Origin: Lasioglossum baleicum
Taxonomy: Eukaryota > Arthropoda > Insecta > Hymenoptera > Halictidae
Assembly (NCBI RefSeq): GCF_051020765.1
Contig: NC_134944.1
Coordinates: 9,548,001 to 9,612,000 of the forward strand
Direction: 5' to 3'
Length of the DNA: 64,000 nt
Under the pieces are notes generated by a model, which saw nothing but the letters and a program-made list of their open reading frames with translations, ran no database searches and was not told the origin of the DNA. This document shows positions 43,259 through 57,000 of the stretch, piece by piece. The translations under genes and the position numbers were made by a program. How positions within the stretch are numbered: the first letter of the stretch is position 1; each line of letters begins with the position of its first letter.

Positions 43259-44391
43259 GCCTCTTAGTGGTTAGCGAACTGGATAGAAGCTACCTGGAAA
43301 ACAGTTGTTATTTGAATATACAGCTTCTTTGAACAGCTCTCTAGACGTGCTGCACCATTATTCGGGAATCACGTGCACAACAAAGTAACAACAACACGAG
43401 AAACATGTTTGTTTCGATCTGCAACGAATCCGGACAAGAACCCGTGATAGCGTATCTATTTAGAAAGAGAACGAGACGATCGCGTGGAGGTGAAAATCGG
43501 CTGGACCGGTTCATTCGGTGAGCATTCCGAGCGGCGTTTCAATTATCTTCTCGGAATAGGCGTTGTGTCGCAATATATAGCGACGTTTCGCGTTTTCGCT
43601 TTTCGATGAACACCGATCTGGAGAAATCGCGCGTGTAAAATAGATAAATAGAACGTGCATGGATAGAGGTTCGGAATGCTGTGGTTGTAGTGTGATGTAC
43701 TTCGAAACGACAGCTGTTCACAGGTATACTCCCAGAGGCACTGCAACAACACAAGTGTCCCGTGGGAAAAGGAACGGCAAGAAAATAAGACACGGCGAGT
43801 GAGTGAGTGAGAAAGAGATAGAGAGAGAGAGAAGAATGAAGACTGAGAAAAGAAGAAGGAAAGAGAGAGAGCAGTGAACGGGGAGGGATTCCGAGGGATG
43901 CCACGCTAATCCAATCATTATTTTGGGAGAGCCTAGGTCCGTACCAGCCGTGTAGCTATAATTAAACTATCGTAGGACAACGTGACGAGAAAGACTTGCC
44001 TGCAACTCGATCGACACAGTAAGCACTTTCTTGGACGCGGATTATTTCTTTCCTTATCGAGACGTCGGTTGGGTCACCGTTTTTTTTCTCTCGTGTTTTT
44101 TTTTTCTTTCAAATAAAATCAACTTTCGTCTGTGTTCGACAACTGCGTAGACGCGGAAAGTATTCCGCGATTCAAATGTTTCTGATTGGCGTTGCGCAAC
44201 ACGGGCTCGCACGCGACACAAAAGCGTGCACGGGGACGGGACTAGAAACGAGACGTAACCCGACACAACATTTCGCCCGAACTTTTGCATCGGCACTGAT
44301 CAGCACTGATCTGCACCAATCTGCACCAATCTGCACTGATCAACTGATCAGTCGGTCCAAGTCGGTCAGTGACAGTCAGTGAATCAACTGG

Positions 44392-44720
44392 TGGCGGCAG
44401 TGTTCCGATTGAACCCACCGTAACTCGCGCATGCGCGGCCAAGACAGTAGCGTATCTACAATGACGCAGCAGAGCGGCCAGGGCCCTGATACCTTGAGGC
44501 AGTTATATTGGCGGGAATGTACCGCTGTTATTAGTGGGACGACTGATGGACGAGAGACGTGACGCGGAACGTTAATATTTTATTATACAATGGCAGTTGT
44601 GAAGAAAAACTTTTTAAAAGTCTGTTGGGTGCTCAAGCTACCCGATTTCATCGAAATAGTTACGTTACTGAGGCTGAAATTGCCGCGCATGCGCGAGTTA
44701 CAATCGGAACACTGCTGGTG
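44392..44720. repeat. Inverted repeat pair carrying CGCGCATGCGCG palindromes
   Basis: The left copy contains AGTGTTCCGATTG and, nine bases later, TAACTCGCGCATGCGCGG. The right copy near 44680-44716 is its complement without the nine-base insert. The palindrome fits the NRF1/erect-wing consensus. It may be an old transposon end, a promoter module, or both. Confidence 0.7.
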
Positions 44721-45831
44721 TCGGTGGCGGTGGCAGGTGGCAGTGGTGTCCAGTGATGGTATATTCAGGCAGACTCTCTGATTCAGGTATATTCGTGGGC
44801 CGTGGCCGTGGCAAAGCTACCTGGCTGGCCGGGGGATTGCTCGGCCGTGTTTATTGCACCACTTGGCCAAGGCATCTGAAGGCGTCCCAGGCCCTCGTCG
44901 CTTCGTCGCCCTAGCCTCCATTTGTCCGGGCTGTTTGTCTCTCGATCAAGCCGGTTCAACGAGGTCCTGGTACTGTACTTTGGAAATGAAATCGATGATT
45001 ATGTGAAAATTTGCTTGTCAAACGAACATTCCGGGAAAAGGTTCAGGTAATTTCGTGCAGGAGTTTCATTGTGAGGAAGCACAGCGCGCGCAATAAACAG
45101 AGTTCGAAAATCCAGAGTTGTTTTGGTAACTACCCAGGATTTATTGGCCCTCGCGACGGTCAAAGTAATTGCCCAGTTTTATTGACGTTTTATTACTTCG
45201 TCGCGTACCCAGGTATAAAGCAGCGGAAGCAATTTAGATATCGTGAAACGGTTCGAATTTCTTTTATTGCTGTTCTTGGAAATTCTGAAATTGTCAACAA
45301 ATATACACGAACAGTGTCTGTACGTTTACTATTACGTCAGTCAGTCAGTCAGATCTGCTTCGAGCCGATATCGATTGCAGCCTGCACTCGATGCTCGAAG
45401 CTGAGTGCTTTTCATCTACTTTATTCGGAAATAGATCTATGATATTCTGCTTGTACAGTGTCCTGTCCAATTCAAAGCAAATTCCGAGAATTTTGCTTAC
45501 TGACAACGCGCGTTAATGATGGAGACGTGCCTAGGTGAACTAAAGGTCCGCATTACAGCCAGGTATACGTCGGATTATCGCGGCACCTAGATAGCCTTAG
45601 ACCATATATGGGAATAAGGATATATTATACAATACTTATAGACACGGCATAGGTAAACCTGTCCGCGGCCTTTTCGAACGAATCTGATTCGGAAAGTTCG
45701 CGAACTCCATAATTCGTAGAATACAGAGGCACCCTTCGTAGGGCGGCGAGCCTTTTTAGATTTTAGGAAAAGATTTCTGAAACAAATTTTCTGAAAATCA
45801 AAAAAAGTTTTTAGTCCGCGAACTTTCAATA

Positions 45832-46080
45832 GCGGGGATCGAGAGCAGAGAGACAGAGGGGATTTCGAAAGTGCGAGCATAGTTTTGAAAAAATGAAAAA
45901 TTATGTAAGAAATCAAAATTGAAAAACGGAAAGAAGGGTGATGGGAGAAAAGGAATAGGGTGGGGATCGAAAGTAGAGACAGAGGGGATTTTAAATGTGC
46001 GAGCATAATTTTGGAAAAATGAAAAATTATGTACGAAATCAAAATTGTAAAACGGAAAGGAGAGGGGAGTACGAGAGAAA
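45832..46080. repeat. 128-bp tandem duplication
   Basis: GGGGATCGAGAGCAGAGAGA at 45834 recurs in modified form at 45962. Both copies contain GACAGAGGGGATTT, GTGCGAGCATA and GAAAAATTATGTA in the same order. Confidence 0.85.
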
Positions 46081-46124
46081 GAACGAAGGGGACGAGAACT
46101 TTAAGAAAATATTAGAACAGAGAG

Positions 46125-46328
46125 GTTAACCAACGGTCGATGACACTCCGATCTTGATAACCGACCATCGGTAACACTGCTATTCTGATAGCCGACCATC
46201 GGTAACATATCGATCACGATAACCAACAGTCGATAACACTGATATCATGTTAACCAACAGTCGGTAACACTGAGAGCACGGTAACCGACCATCGGTAACA
46301 CAGCGACCACGGTAAACAACAGTCGATG
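46125..46328. repeat. Minisatellite of about 36 bp
   Basis: The phrase TAACCGACCATCGGTAACAC or TAACCAACAGTCGGTAACAC recurs five to six times. Each copy holds an inner inverted repeat (CCGACCATCGG or near). Confidence 0.88.
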
Positions 46329-46815
46329 GTGATCTAAAATTATCTAGGTAAAACTCGAAGAATAAAACAGGAATTCTACGTTGTTCAATGTTGAGAAATA
46401 GAATTTACATGGAAAATTAATAAAATCCAGTCAGGCTTAGTTATTCGAAATGCAATTACAAGTGGGTGACCGAAAATTGGCTTGGTAAAAGTCGAAGGGT
46501 AAAACAGGAATTCGACGTTGTTCAATTTTCAAAAATAAAATTTAAATCGAAAATTAATAAAATCCAGTCGGGCCGAGTTATTCGACAAATACAATTACAA
46601 GCGGGTGACCAAAAATTAGCTAGGCAAAAGTCGAGGAATAAAACGGGAATTCGACGTTATTCAATTTTGAAAAATATAATTTAAAATCAAAATTAACAAA
46701 ATCCAGTTAGGCTAAGTTATTCCAAATACAATTAGAAGCGGGTGACCAAAAATTATTCTGGTAAAAATCGAAGAGTAAAATAGAAATTCGACGCTATTCA
46801 ATTTAGAAAAATAAT
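46328..46815. repeat. 138-bp tandem repeat, about 3.5 copies
   Basis: GGGTGACCGAAAATTGGCTT at 46465 recurs near 46603 and 46741, with an older copy at 46328. Each unit also contains AATTCGACGTTGTTCAATTT and AAAATCCAGTCGGGC-like blocks. Confidence 0.88.
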
Positions 46816-47335
46816 TTTAAACGCGATGGGGAAGTAAGATTATACGATAATAAATAGAAGTCAAACGTCGAGATTCTTTGCGAACCTTTTGAACGAATCT
46901 CTTACGGAAATTCGGTGGACTTTTCGCGAAAAGAGCTACGCGGTGTAACCTGTCCACGGATTTTTCGAACGAATCCCGTTCGGAAAGTCCGTCGACGTTT
47001 CGCACGAGAGCTGTACTTTGATTAATTATCAATGGAATATTGTAATTTTTAAATTATAAAATTTACTCTTAATTATATTTACGCGTTAACCTGTTTACGG
47101 ATTGTTCGAACGAATCTAGTTCGGAAAGTTTGTAGACTTTTCGCGAGAATTAATATAAAATTCGACAGAGTTATTTAGTACTATTTTTATTTATTTCAAA
47201 TCTACGAAGGCTGCTACCACTGAAAACAAGATTTTATTTGATTCCACTTTCTTAAAATTTGTCTACAAAAATTGTAAATTGCATAAACATCCAAAATCTT
47301 GTAATTATACGAAGCATGGAATCTTCTGTTTATAC

Positions 47336-47590
47336 ACAACGCGCGCATCCCCCCACCCACATATCTTATGGTAGAGGTAGAGATCGTATAACAGCGAAGC
47401 AAAAATGAAAAGTTCGAGAGAACTGTGCAATTAGCGTGGAAAATTGGAAATAAATTACGTGGCTTACAGGAGTGGTTGAGCGTCCGAATCGAATGCAAGA
47501 AAGTCAAAAAATCATTTCGAAAGGAACTAAACACATATATATATATATTTTTGCATCGTTTTTCCACGAGATACCGTTGCACTGTCAATC
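47336..47590. repeat. Dispersed repeat, copy 2 (first copy at 36053-36250)
   Basis: This copy shares ACGCGCGCATCCCCCCACC, AAAAGTTCGAGAGAACTGTG and CATCGTTTTTCCACGAGATA, in the same order, with the first copy. It lies about 0.5 kb upstream of nak exon 1, while the first lies just upstream of SNAPC4. Confidence 0.85.
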
Positions 47591-48068
47591 GGTTAATAAA
47601 GTGCCTGTAACGCAATAAACGATCACAAATTAACTATCTATCTACCTGTAATTACGAAGCGTGGAATCTCTGTTTCGCAGATCGGAACAACGGTGGATAG
47701 AGTGATACTAAAAAAAAACGAGACAGCAATGAGTGAATTTTGACATTTAAGCGGAAATTGTGCACATATGTTTCCGGCATAGCTTCTGCGGAGCGGTGCA
47801 TGCGCAGTTTCTACGGCCTGAATATGTCGGCTGGCTAAAGTACGTTAAATGTTATCATGATCAGAAGTATTTCCTTTGGTTAAGTACATTGGCGTTAAGT
47901 TGTTACGAGATTCTCCGCAATTTCGAACGGTTCACGAACAAGGACACTATTTGTACAATTAATACGGAATTTTCAGTTTTGCTGTATCGTACGTTCGAAC
48001 ATCGAGTAGTAGAGAAAGCCTTATGTCAAGACGGTTCGGTATCGAGAGAACCGACGACGTATGCCAAT

Positions 48069-51000
48069 ATGAAGAAACTTTTTTCAAAAATAGAAAACAC
48101 GTCGAAAGAACCAAACAGTTATTTAGGAAAGGTCTTCGTGGTGGGACGTTACACGGTGACTGTCGAGGATGTTTTGGCGGAAGGTATGTACGCGTTCCGT
48201 TGTTTCAACCTTGAATCCTCGCCATTCATTCTTCATAACGCTCTTATTATATATTCAATCATTTTTTTTCATATCTTAACACGTGTCCTATGCTAATAGA
48301 ATTGTTCGTATTATTAGAAAAACAACGGGATCACACCAAATATCGATACTAGTCTGTCGACTAGTTATGCATTAAGTAAATCATGTAAATGACTTATTTT
48401 TTTTCTATTTTTTTCATTCTTATAAATCATGTGTAACCATACTTACGTATGCGCGCACACACCCGCAGAAACATACACACGCATGCAGGTACACACGCCC
48501 ACAGAGAGAGACAGAGAGAGACAAACCAACATTTTGTTATTTTATGGAGTACTGCAATATATAAAAATAAACGAATAAAATACAAAGTTAATATAAGATA
48601 GTCGCATATCAACTGTAGAAAAGAGTAGACGTAAATAAATTTTCACTATGGTTTATAGTGCGACAATGTATTAACATGTCTCGAACCGATGTTGGCATTC
48701 CTATCGTGTAAATATACTTCTTTGGTTTTAGGAGGATTCGCTATTGTGTTCCTGGTTAAATCTTCGAATGGACGTTACGCGCTTAAGCGTATGTACGTCA
48801 ACAATGAACAGGATCTTAACGTTTGTAAGAGAGAGATACAGATTGCGGTGAGTTTTATAAGTACTCCCACTAATATTTGGACACTCTTAAGAACAGTATA
48901 ACTTTTTAGATAATGAACTACACGATTTGAACATTTTTGAGAAGTTGGAGCAATTAGTTTACTGCATGATGTGTAAAGAAATTTTTGAGAAAAATTGGAA
49001 GTTGTCGTAATTGTAGAGAAAATACTGAAAGTTGCTTTTTACAAGTTTTCCATGTGGGGCTATATTGAAAATTTAAAGAATACCTTTTGTAGATTTGTGT
49101 CAATTATATGCATTATGAAAGTGTGTTATATAAGAATCCTTAGATTGATTGCAGTTAGAGATTAACTTTTGGTCACATTGTGTAGCAGACCAATTGTTCT
49201 AACTTTTTACAAAAGTTCAAATCGTATAGTCCGATATTAAAAAAGGTATCATCTTTTTAATATTAGTTTTGTCTATTCGAATTCCCGAGACTCATTTTCT
49301 TTGTATATCTTCCCCTAAACATTAGGGGATTGTTTTGTATTGTATTATATTGGCTATTGGAATATTCACGTAAGGCTATTTTCTTTGCAGAGTAATTTGA
49401 ACGGTCATAAGAATATCATAGGATACGTGGATAGCAGTATAACTCATATAGGTGGCGGTGTTCACGAATTATTGCTTCTAATGCCTTATTGCAAGTCTCA
49501 AGTTCTGCAGATGATGAACAACAGGTTAATAATGATTGTAATAAATTTCAAGTAACGTATGAAGACTACTGCAGATTTAGAAATGTTTTGCTGTATCGAA
49601 TTGTTTGCAGGTTACAAACTGGCTTCACCGAATCGGAAGTTTTACAAATATTTTGTGATGTTTGCGAAGCTGTTTCTAGATTACATCATTGTCAGACTCC
49701 GATAATACACAGAGATCTAAAGGTTTGCTTTCCCATTATTCTAATTTTACAAACGAAAACCGGACAATGTGTTTTATTAGTTTATTCGGGATTATACTCG
49801 TTAGGTGGAAAATATATTGTATTCCGATGCTGGTCATTATGTTTTATGCGACTTTGGTTCGGCAACAGCAAAAGTTCTTAATCCCAGTGTACAGGGTGCC
49901 GCTCTGGTCGAAGAAGAAATTAAGAAGTACACGACACTTAGTTATAGAGCACCAGAAATGATCGATATGTATTCTGGGAAACCGATCACAACAAAAGCCG
50001 ATATATGGGTACGATGAAGTAGTACAAGTATTTAAGGTGTTGGATCTGTTTGCAAAATCAATGAAACAAAACACATGGATGATTCCAGGCGCTGGGTTGT
50101 CTGTTATATAAATTATGTTACTTCACATTGCCATTTGGAGAAAGTACGCTCGCTATTCAATCAGGAAATTTCACTGTACCAGATAACTCTCGGTTTGTAT
50201 TTACCACGTATTTACACATACGTGCGTATATACTTGTATATACGTGTTACTTATGAATACATATACATGTATCATGTACTTACGCGTACGCATCTATACG
50301 TACATACACGTGTATACACGTTTATACGCTTACGTATATCTATATAATAGAATTTACTTTTAACACTTTACATGACAAAACTATTCGAAAAACACTCAAC
50401 TTTATATAGATATAGTAGAAGCCTTCATTGTCTGATTCGTTATATGCTTGAGCCGGATCCTGATAGCCGCCCTGACATTTACCAAGTTTCTGTGATTGCT
50501 TTCCAAATCCAGGGCAAGGAGTGCCCTGTACGGAACTTGCATGTAAGTACTCGACACCTACGCATAGACTGCGGTTCTTTATGCGAAATAAAAATGATAT
50601 GCATCGATTGCAAGAAATAGAAACCAAACTGAATGTTATTTCTTCCCTTAACACTAGGTGTAAACCTAGGTCTAGAAATAACTATTTCACGAGAAATCAT
50701 ACATTGACATCATCAATATTTAAATTTTCCAACAATTTCAAATTTCATCTACTCAATTTTGCTATAAATGCATAAATATCCGCAGTCTACTTCTGAATAT
50801 TTCTCAAGTAGATTAATAACGTACGTTGTCCCCTATATTTGTAGAAAGTACCAGCTCCAGTTTTGGAATCATTACCTTGTCCATGTACGGAGTCTGAAAA
50901 TATTAAAAGATCGTCACTGGTGAAAACACCAAAACCGTCTCCTGTAACTATCGTCGAAGGTACTTCGGTAACCCCACGACAACGACCAAAAGGGCAGGTT

Positions 51001-54000
51001 GTAAGCACTGGCCCGATAAGTTTAAGCGGGCAGATCGTCAGTCAAATTTCTGGCCAGGGAAATCAGTCGCAGTCGCAACCGCAACCTCAATCGCAACCGC
51101 AGCCACAGCCGCAGACGCAGCCGCAATTACCACCGCAGTCGCAGTTGCAAACACAACCGCAGTCGCAACCGCAACCACAGTCGCAGGACAGACAACAAAA
51201 TGTGCAATCGCTGGCTGAGAACACGCAAGCGGCTCATCAAGTAGCGTCGCAGACACCTTTTGCACAAGCTTCTTCCGGTTCGCAAAGTTCTATGGTCGGA
51301 CAGTCGCCGGTAACTGTCCCAGAGAAAAGTCAATATTACTTTGACTCGAAAACTGCGGGCAATGTGAACGAGGACAATTTGGAAGCCCTCTTTCCGCCGT
51401 CGGGTGAGAAGTTGATTGAATATTGTGTCCGGTTGATCTTTATACGTTACACCGAAGCACAGTGCTGCGATCAATGCTAATTAGGTGGACTAAACTCACG
51501 TAATTCCGTAAAAAATAGATGATAGTCATATGAAGTAATGTCTAGACAGTAAGAATATCTATATCAGAAACATCTATAAAAATCTGCACACTTTGTATTA
51601 TTAATCTTAACGAAGATTTTGCCCAGCTAGCACCTCGAATCGCAGCACTGTGCAACGCGATGATATTTCGACGATGATCGGCACGCGATACCATGTATCA
51701 TTTCATGGTTTTTTTTCAGGGTACCCGGATCCGTTCAAAGACGACACTGGAACTATGCCACCGCCTGCAAAAATACCGCCTCCGGTAGCTCCGAAACCAA
51801 CGAAATCGCTCCCGAAAGCGTCCAGTATTTCTTCTACTTCTAGTTGTCCACCTCCGAAGTTTCCCCCAGTTACCCCGTTAGCAACGAAATTGAACATTCC
51901 AGTGGGATCCAGCATAGTGGCTCCTCCCACAGCACCGCTCACTTTACCGAAACCAGTGAACAAGGCGGAAAGCTTGAGCCAGAATATAAGTTTGAGCACT
52001 TCTCCGCCTGACAGTCCAACGGTATTGTCTTGCGTGCGCCACAGGAGAAACGTTAGCGATACAAGCGCTTTCAACAAGTAAGTGTTAACTTGGTCCTTCC
52101 TCTTTTCATTATCATCATCTTCCTCCTCGTTCGTTCTCGAACGTCGATTTTTTTTTTATTTGTTTCCGTTCGTCCTGTCTTTGTAGGGCATTCGCAAGCG
52201 AGACGACACAGTTTCTGGCACCGTACGAAGCATCGGTGAAAGCTCGCTCAGAAGATGACACGTCCCCCGAAGTTGTAACCGACATAAGGCCTTGTTTAGG
52301 AACTAGCGCCTCGCATGTACGTATTGTAAGTACATAAAGTGCACGAATTTCTATTTTAATTTACCCGTTTGCAAGAAAAAGAAAAACTTGTCGATTGCAC
52401 GAGAGGCGTCTCCAACATCGGTAATTTCACCGAGAGATCAGCAACCTGGCAGACATTATCGTTTATTTGTGGGATCAATTGTTACATAGATTTTTCATAG
52501 TTGTCGTTTGCTTTCTGCATGCTACGTGACGCCATGTTATGTTGGTACTCCGATGACTAGCATGCTAACTGGATTATGTACTTTGAATCAGGGTGAACTT
52601 TCGAGCATAATAGCCACGGAAGGAAGATCGTTGAGCGCCGACGTAGCTGCCTGGAACCCCTTCGAGGATGTACAGCCGTTCGATCAATTAACAGAGGATC
52701 ATATCTTCGGCGCGGAATTCGATAAAATTCGACGGGGCAGTAATACGAGTATTAGCGGAGTAAAGAGTCGTGAAAGTCTAGTTATGACGTGTACAGAATT
52801 ACCGGAGGATCCATTCGAATCCGCACCTTTCAGTTTGCCAAGTAAGTGGGTGGTTGTAAATTATATACACTACCGCTCAAAAGTATCTGGACATATTCCT
52901 TTTTCTCTAGAAAACGTAGTTTAAGTTAGCGTTATTTCTTCGCAACCAAGATACTGCTAATGCCTCCGCTTCATTTTAGGAGGAAAGAAGAGTAAGATCG
53001 GATCGAAGACTGCGGCCCTTGCTGGAGGTAATGCATAGACTTGTTCGTATATTATTTCTTATTCTATCATATTTTCGACCCCTACTTTATCCACGGTTGA
53101 ACGGAAAAGTCGACCGAGCGATCGATGCTTTGTCCTTTTCCTTTCCGTTGACGTCGTAATCGGTCGACAATAGTCGGAGCTGTCGTTACACGAGATAGCG
53201 TCGCGTTCAATTTCAACTTACTTTTCATAGCGAGAAATTTTTGTCCGAAGTAACAAGCCTACCTTCGACTAACGAACCCGTTCCGTTCTACAATATTATA
53301 CATATATACATATACATACATGATATACATATGTAATTTATAACGCGCTGTACACACAGTTCGCTTCATTCGCATTTTCCCTGTGCTTTAACGAAAACGC
53401 ACGACCAGGTCGGGTTTATGGCCTTCTCTCCTCCTTCCCTTAACATAACATGTGATCGCGTTCTATCCATTCTATCAAAGATCCTAATCTATCTAAGATT
53501 TCTTATTATATGTGTATTCCTATCTTCCTGTGCGTTTATTCAGCGTCCACGATGTGCGCGAGTTTAGTATGATTTTGAAACGTCGAGTGCACCGATATCG
53601 ATCGACATTATCGTTATAAAGTCGAGAACATTCGCCATGAAAACTCTTACCTCCAACACATGAACATACACGCGCGTATAGGGAGAATAGCGTGTAAATA
53701 GAGTGGAGATTCTTTTTTTTCTTCTTCCGCTGTACCCTTTCTATTTCTCAAACTTGATCTTTCATTTCATATCTATCATTTTTACTGGCATGCAATGCTA
53801 TTAAGGAGGTAGACTAGCGTTTCCAGGATTGTAAGGGTGCGCCTTCTAATTTCTCGATGATTTCTGACTTCTCAAACAATTTCAAGTCGTACGGTCCAAT
53901 ATTTAAAAAGTTGTCGTTTGTTTAAGAGTGTCCGAATATTAGTGGGAGTCACTGTAGCTAGTTCCATGAAGCTGCGACAGCTACATGTTGTCAAATATTG

Positions 54001-57000
54001 TTAAATGTAAAAATAGAACTTTCATCTAGCGCTTTTGACTACTGAAAAACATAAAAGAAGGCTCATCCCGCACCCTTGTAATCTTGGAAATGAGTCTACC
54101 CCCTTAACGGGATCAGCGGGAACCTTTTGTTATCTCTTTTGGCTAACAGATTTACGGTGAATAGGATTAGCCTTTAGTTGACACAGGCAGTTCGCGTAAT
54201 TCAATTATCCGTGACTTGGGGGAGACACGCGGTACCGACGAAAGACACATGCACATAGTCAAGAGAATAGATGGTGAATTAGAAGGTTCCGATAGGATAG
54301 GACAAGATAGAACAGGATAGGACAGGCTAGAATGAAGTAAAACGAAAGTAGGCATAGAATAGAGTAGGGGAATTAAATAGAAGAACAATATAGATCCCCA
54401 TGGTGTCTTTGCTATCTCGTTCGTTAACCCTTTGCACTCCGAATTATTGTTCAATTTTGTTGCCAACAACTCCCTATTATTTTGAGTGTTTTATTTGAAA
54501 TTTACTTCAAAGGACAGTTCTTTGACTGCTACTTATTTGGAACAATTTCGTTTACTAATCATATGGTAAACTTGTCTTTAAGTTGCCTGAAAAATCGTAG
54601 AAGATCGTAGAACAAAATGCCGTAAGACATATTCCTAATGGTAAAGAATTGGCTTTCATTTTTCCTTGCAAAAACTAAAAAGTAAAAAACTTATACGTTT
54701 TTCTTTCTGTGATGTCGAATCATACTCGACATAGGAGTGCAAAGGGTTAATCATTGACCACGTGCAACTAGTTTGTTTGAGAATCTATTATGCAACCGGT
54801 GAAAGGTACAAACATGTCGAAGGTGAGACGCTAAGCTTGTAACGATTTTATCGATCGATTCGTACGACTTCACGTTGAACAAAGCTAACTTCCTAAATAA
54901 CGCGAGTCTTTCATTGTTAGTTGCTTCGATCGATTGAATTGATGAGAAATACTCTCTACGAAATATGTTCCGATAAACGTATACATACACACACAGACCC
55001 ACGCACGCGCGCGCGCAAACTGTGTGTATATATACATATACATATATACGCATATATATGTATAAAATAGTATTGCCGGTACAAAATGCTATTGCACGAT
55101 GAAAATAAGAAAAACCAAGGTATATATATATATATAGACGGAGCGGAGTGTACGGTGTAATTGTAAAAAAAGTGAGCTTGAGAGAAAAGTTGAACGATAT
55201 ATGCGATATTATACATATATTGTACGTATTTGTTTTTTAGCCGACGTGTTGCACATGTACCTATTGAATAATATTAACGTTAATCGTGTTTACGCGCGCG
55301 CGCGCTAGAGAGAGAATGAGAATGAGAGAGAGAGAAACAGAGCATGTGTGTGGGTACATATATTCGCCGATGGAAAAAGAATTTTAGTTTAGAGACCTTT
55401 AAATATTGGTTCCATTAGAAACGCTTGCGAAAAGAACTTTCCCGGCTGTATATTACTAGAGAGATACCGCGGTAAAATTCCAGTGAATGACAAAAGAATA
55501 ACATAGTTGCTAGCGTTCTCGGGAATCTGATTAATCTACGCACACGTGCATGTTTACACGTGCAACGCTGTACATACACGTGTTGCTCTTTCCATTTGCA
55601 GCGTACAATTGGTTAGATGTTCGCTCGAATCTCAACGAAGAAGCAGTAGTCAAATATGCGAACTATAGTAGGTGAAATTAATTTCTCCAGCTAGAAATGA
55701 TTTACCATTAGGTCTGAGATCACGTTCGTTGCAAAATTCGTGTAGGCTAAACGGTTGTATCAGGAAAGATTGTTATACGCAAAAGAACGTTAAACCTACT
55801 TGCTCTTTCAAGATTATTCTACGATGCAACGGATGACGATATTGGCTAATAGGTTTCCACCTTGTTTTTTACTAGTCGCTTTATATTTTCCTCCACTCTG
55901 GTGTTCTCTTCACTCTTCCTTTTTCTCTTTTTTTCTTCCTTGTTTCGTTTATTCTTATCTTCTCTTTTCCGTTCTCACATGCTTGTTTCTTCCCCCATTT
56001 CTCTTGTTCCCTATTTTTGTTTGTGTTCTGTTCTTGTATCGCTTGCAACGCTAACGGTATATCCTGTCCTTTGTCGCCTGTACAGTGCTTCACGCATTGG
56101 AAAGGGATTCGTAGTGCGTTGTCGCAAGTTGATCGAACCTTGTCAACGACATGTTCGGTTGTGACTGATCGACAATTAATATTTTCGTTACTCGCAAATA
56201 CCGAACGATCTATATAACGTGACTGCCCAAAGTTGTTTACTCTTGTATAGACTCAGATCACTTTAATGTTGTTGTACATTTAACTATAATACTTATTGTC
56301 TGGAACAACCTAATGAGTTTGGGAGGTGGAAGCAATTTTGTTTGTCCAACAGATTGTGTTTATTCAAGTATTTTGGTTCTGTTGCGTAAAAAGAAGACCT
56401 CGACACGGTCTCATTCTTGTTTGCCTCCTATTTGTGTCGTTGCTGTTACGTCGGTATCGTTGCCGATATCTCAATGTCGTATTCAATTCACGAATGTACG
56501 AATAAAACACACTATAGGAGGCTGACCATCATGGACATTGTTGTTATCGCTGTTTTAAAATAATGTTTCAGCAATAAACATGTACATTAGTATATAGCAC
56601 ATGGAGTGTTGTTTTTCTCTGCAACGGTATAAAACGCAGCAATTGTTTCTTTTCTGTTTATCTATTCGATTGTACAGGGTGGAAATTATAAAGCGTTACA
56701 GGTGAATATCTCCAAAAATATTGATCATACGCAAACATGTTTCAGATGAAAGTTGTTCAGTACCGAGGGGGACATCATGTGGTGGGACTTTTATTTCTTC
56801 CGATGGACACTCCAAGGTGAGGTGATGGTCACCTTGATTTTTTTAAAATGGAAAAACCTACTTCCTGTATTATGAATCGATTCAGTATCGAATTCTGAGT
56901 AAAAATGTATTGACCTCCATATCAGCGTCGCCAGATCGAGGAAATCGAGGGGAATACAGTTTACCCCCACTCTGATAACCAGATTAATACGTGACCAGTC

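Larger units (their letters stand above)
43259..48068. promoter_or_regulatory. Shared upstream region of dorsal (-) and nak (+)
   Basis: About 4.8 kb between divergent start codons hold no recognised coding sequence. Dorsal 5' UTR sequence begins next to 43259, with an acceptor near 43295. A (GA)n-rich stretch is at 43796-43875. Two inverted copies of a 17-mer with the palindrome CGCGCATGCGCG are at 44426-44437 and 44684-44695. A short repeat CTGCACCAATCTGCACTGAT type cluster is at 44296-44350. Several minisatellites occupy 45832-46815. A recurrent degenerate block TTCGAACGAATC followed by TTCGGAAAG appears near 45676, 46957 and 47107. Confidence 0.5.
53028..55601. other. Nak intron 12 (2.6 kb)
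   Basis: It carries two TTAA-flanked elements (53805-54103 and 54428-54746), a GATAGGACA-type minisatellite (about 54290-54345), and alternating purine-pyrimidine microsatellites: CA/CG/TA runs at 54985-55135 and a CG run at 55293-55305, followed by GAGA runs to 55345. There is no other gene. Confidence 0.6.

Noticed and set aside
43539..43918. Minus-strand frames rich in Leu/Ser upstream of dorsal
   Set aside because: They arise from a (GA)n-rich stretch in the 5' flank, with no family resemblance.
46125..46328. CRISPR-like array of short palindromic repeats
   Set aside because: This is a eukaryotic minisatellite: units are contiguous and degenerate, without unique spacers or cas genes.
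47760..48068. In-frame extension of nak upstream of 48069
   Set aside because: The frame is open, but lacks an ATG in good context and family similarity; AAK1/BMP2K proteins begin at the MKKLFS segment.
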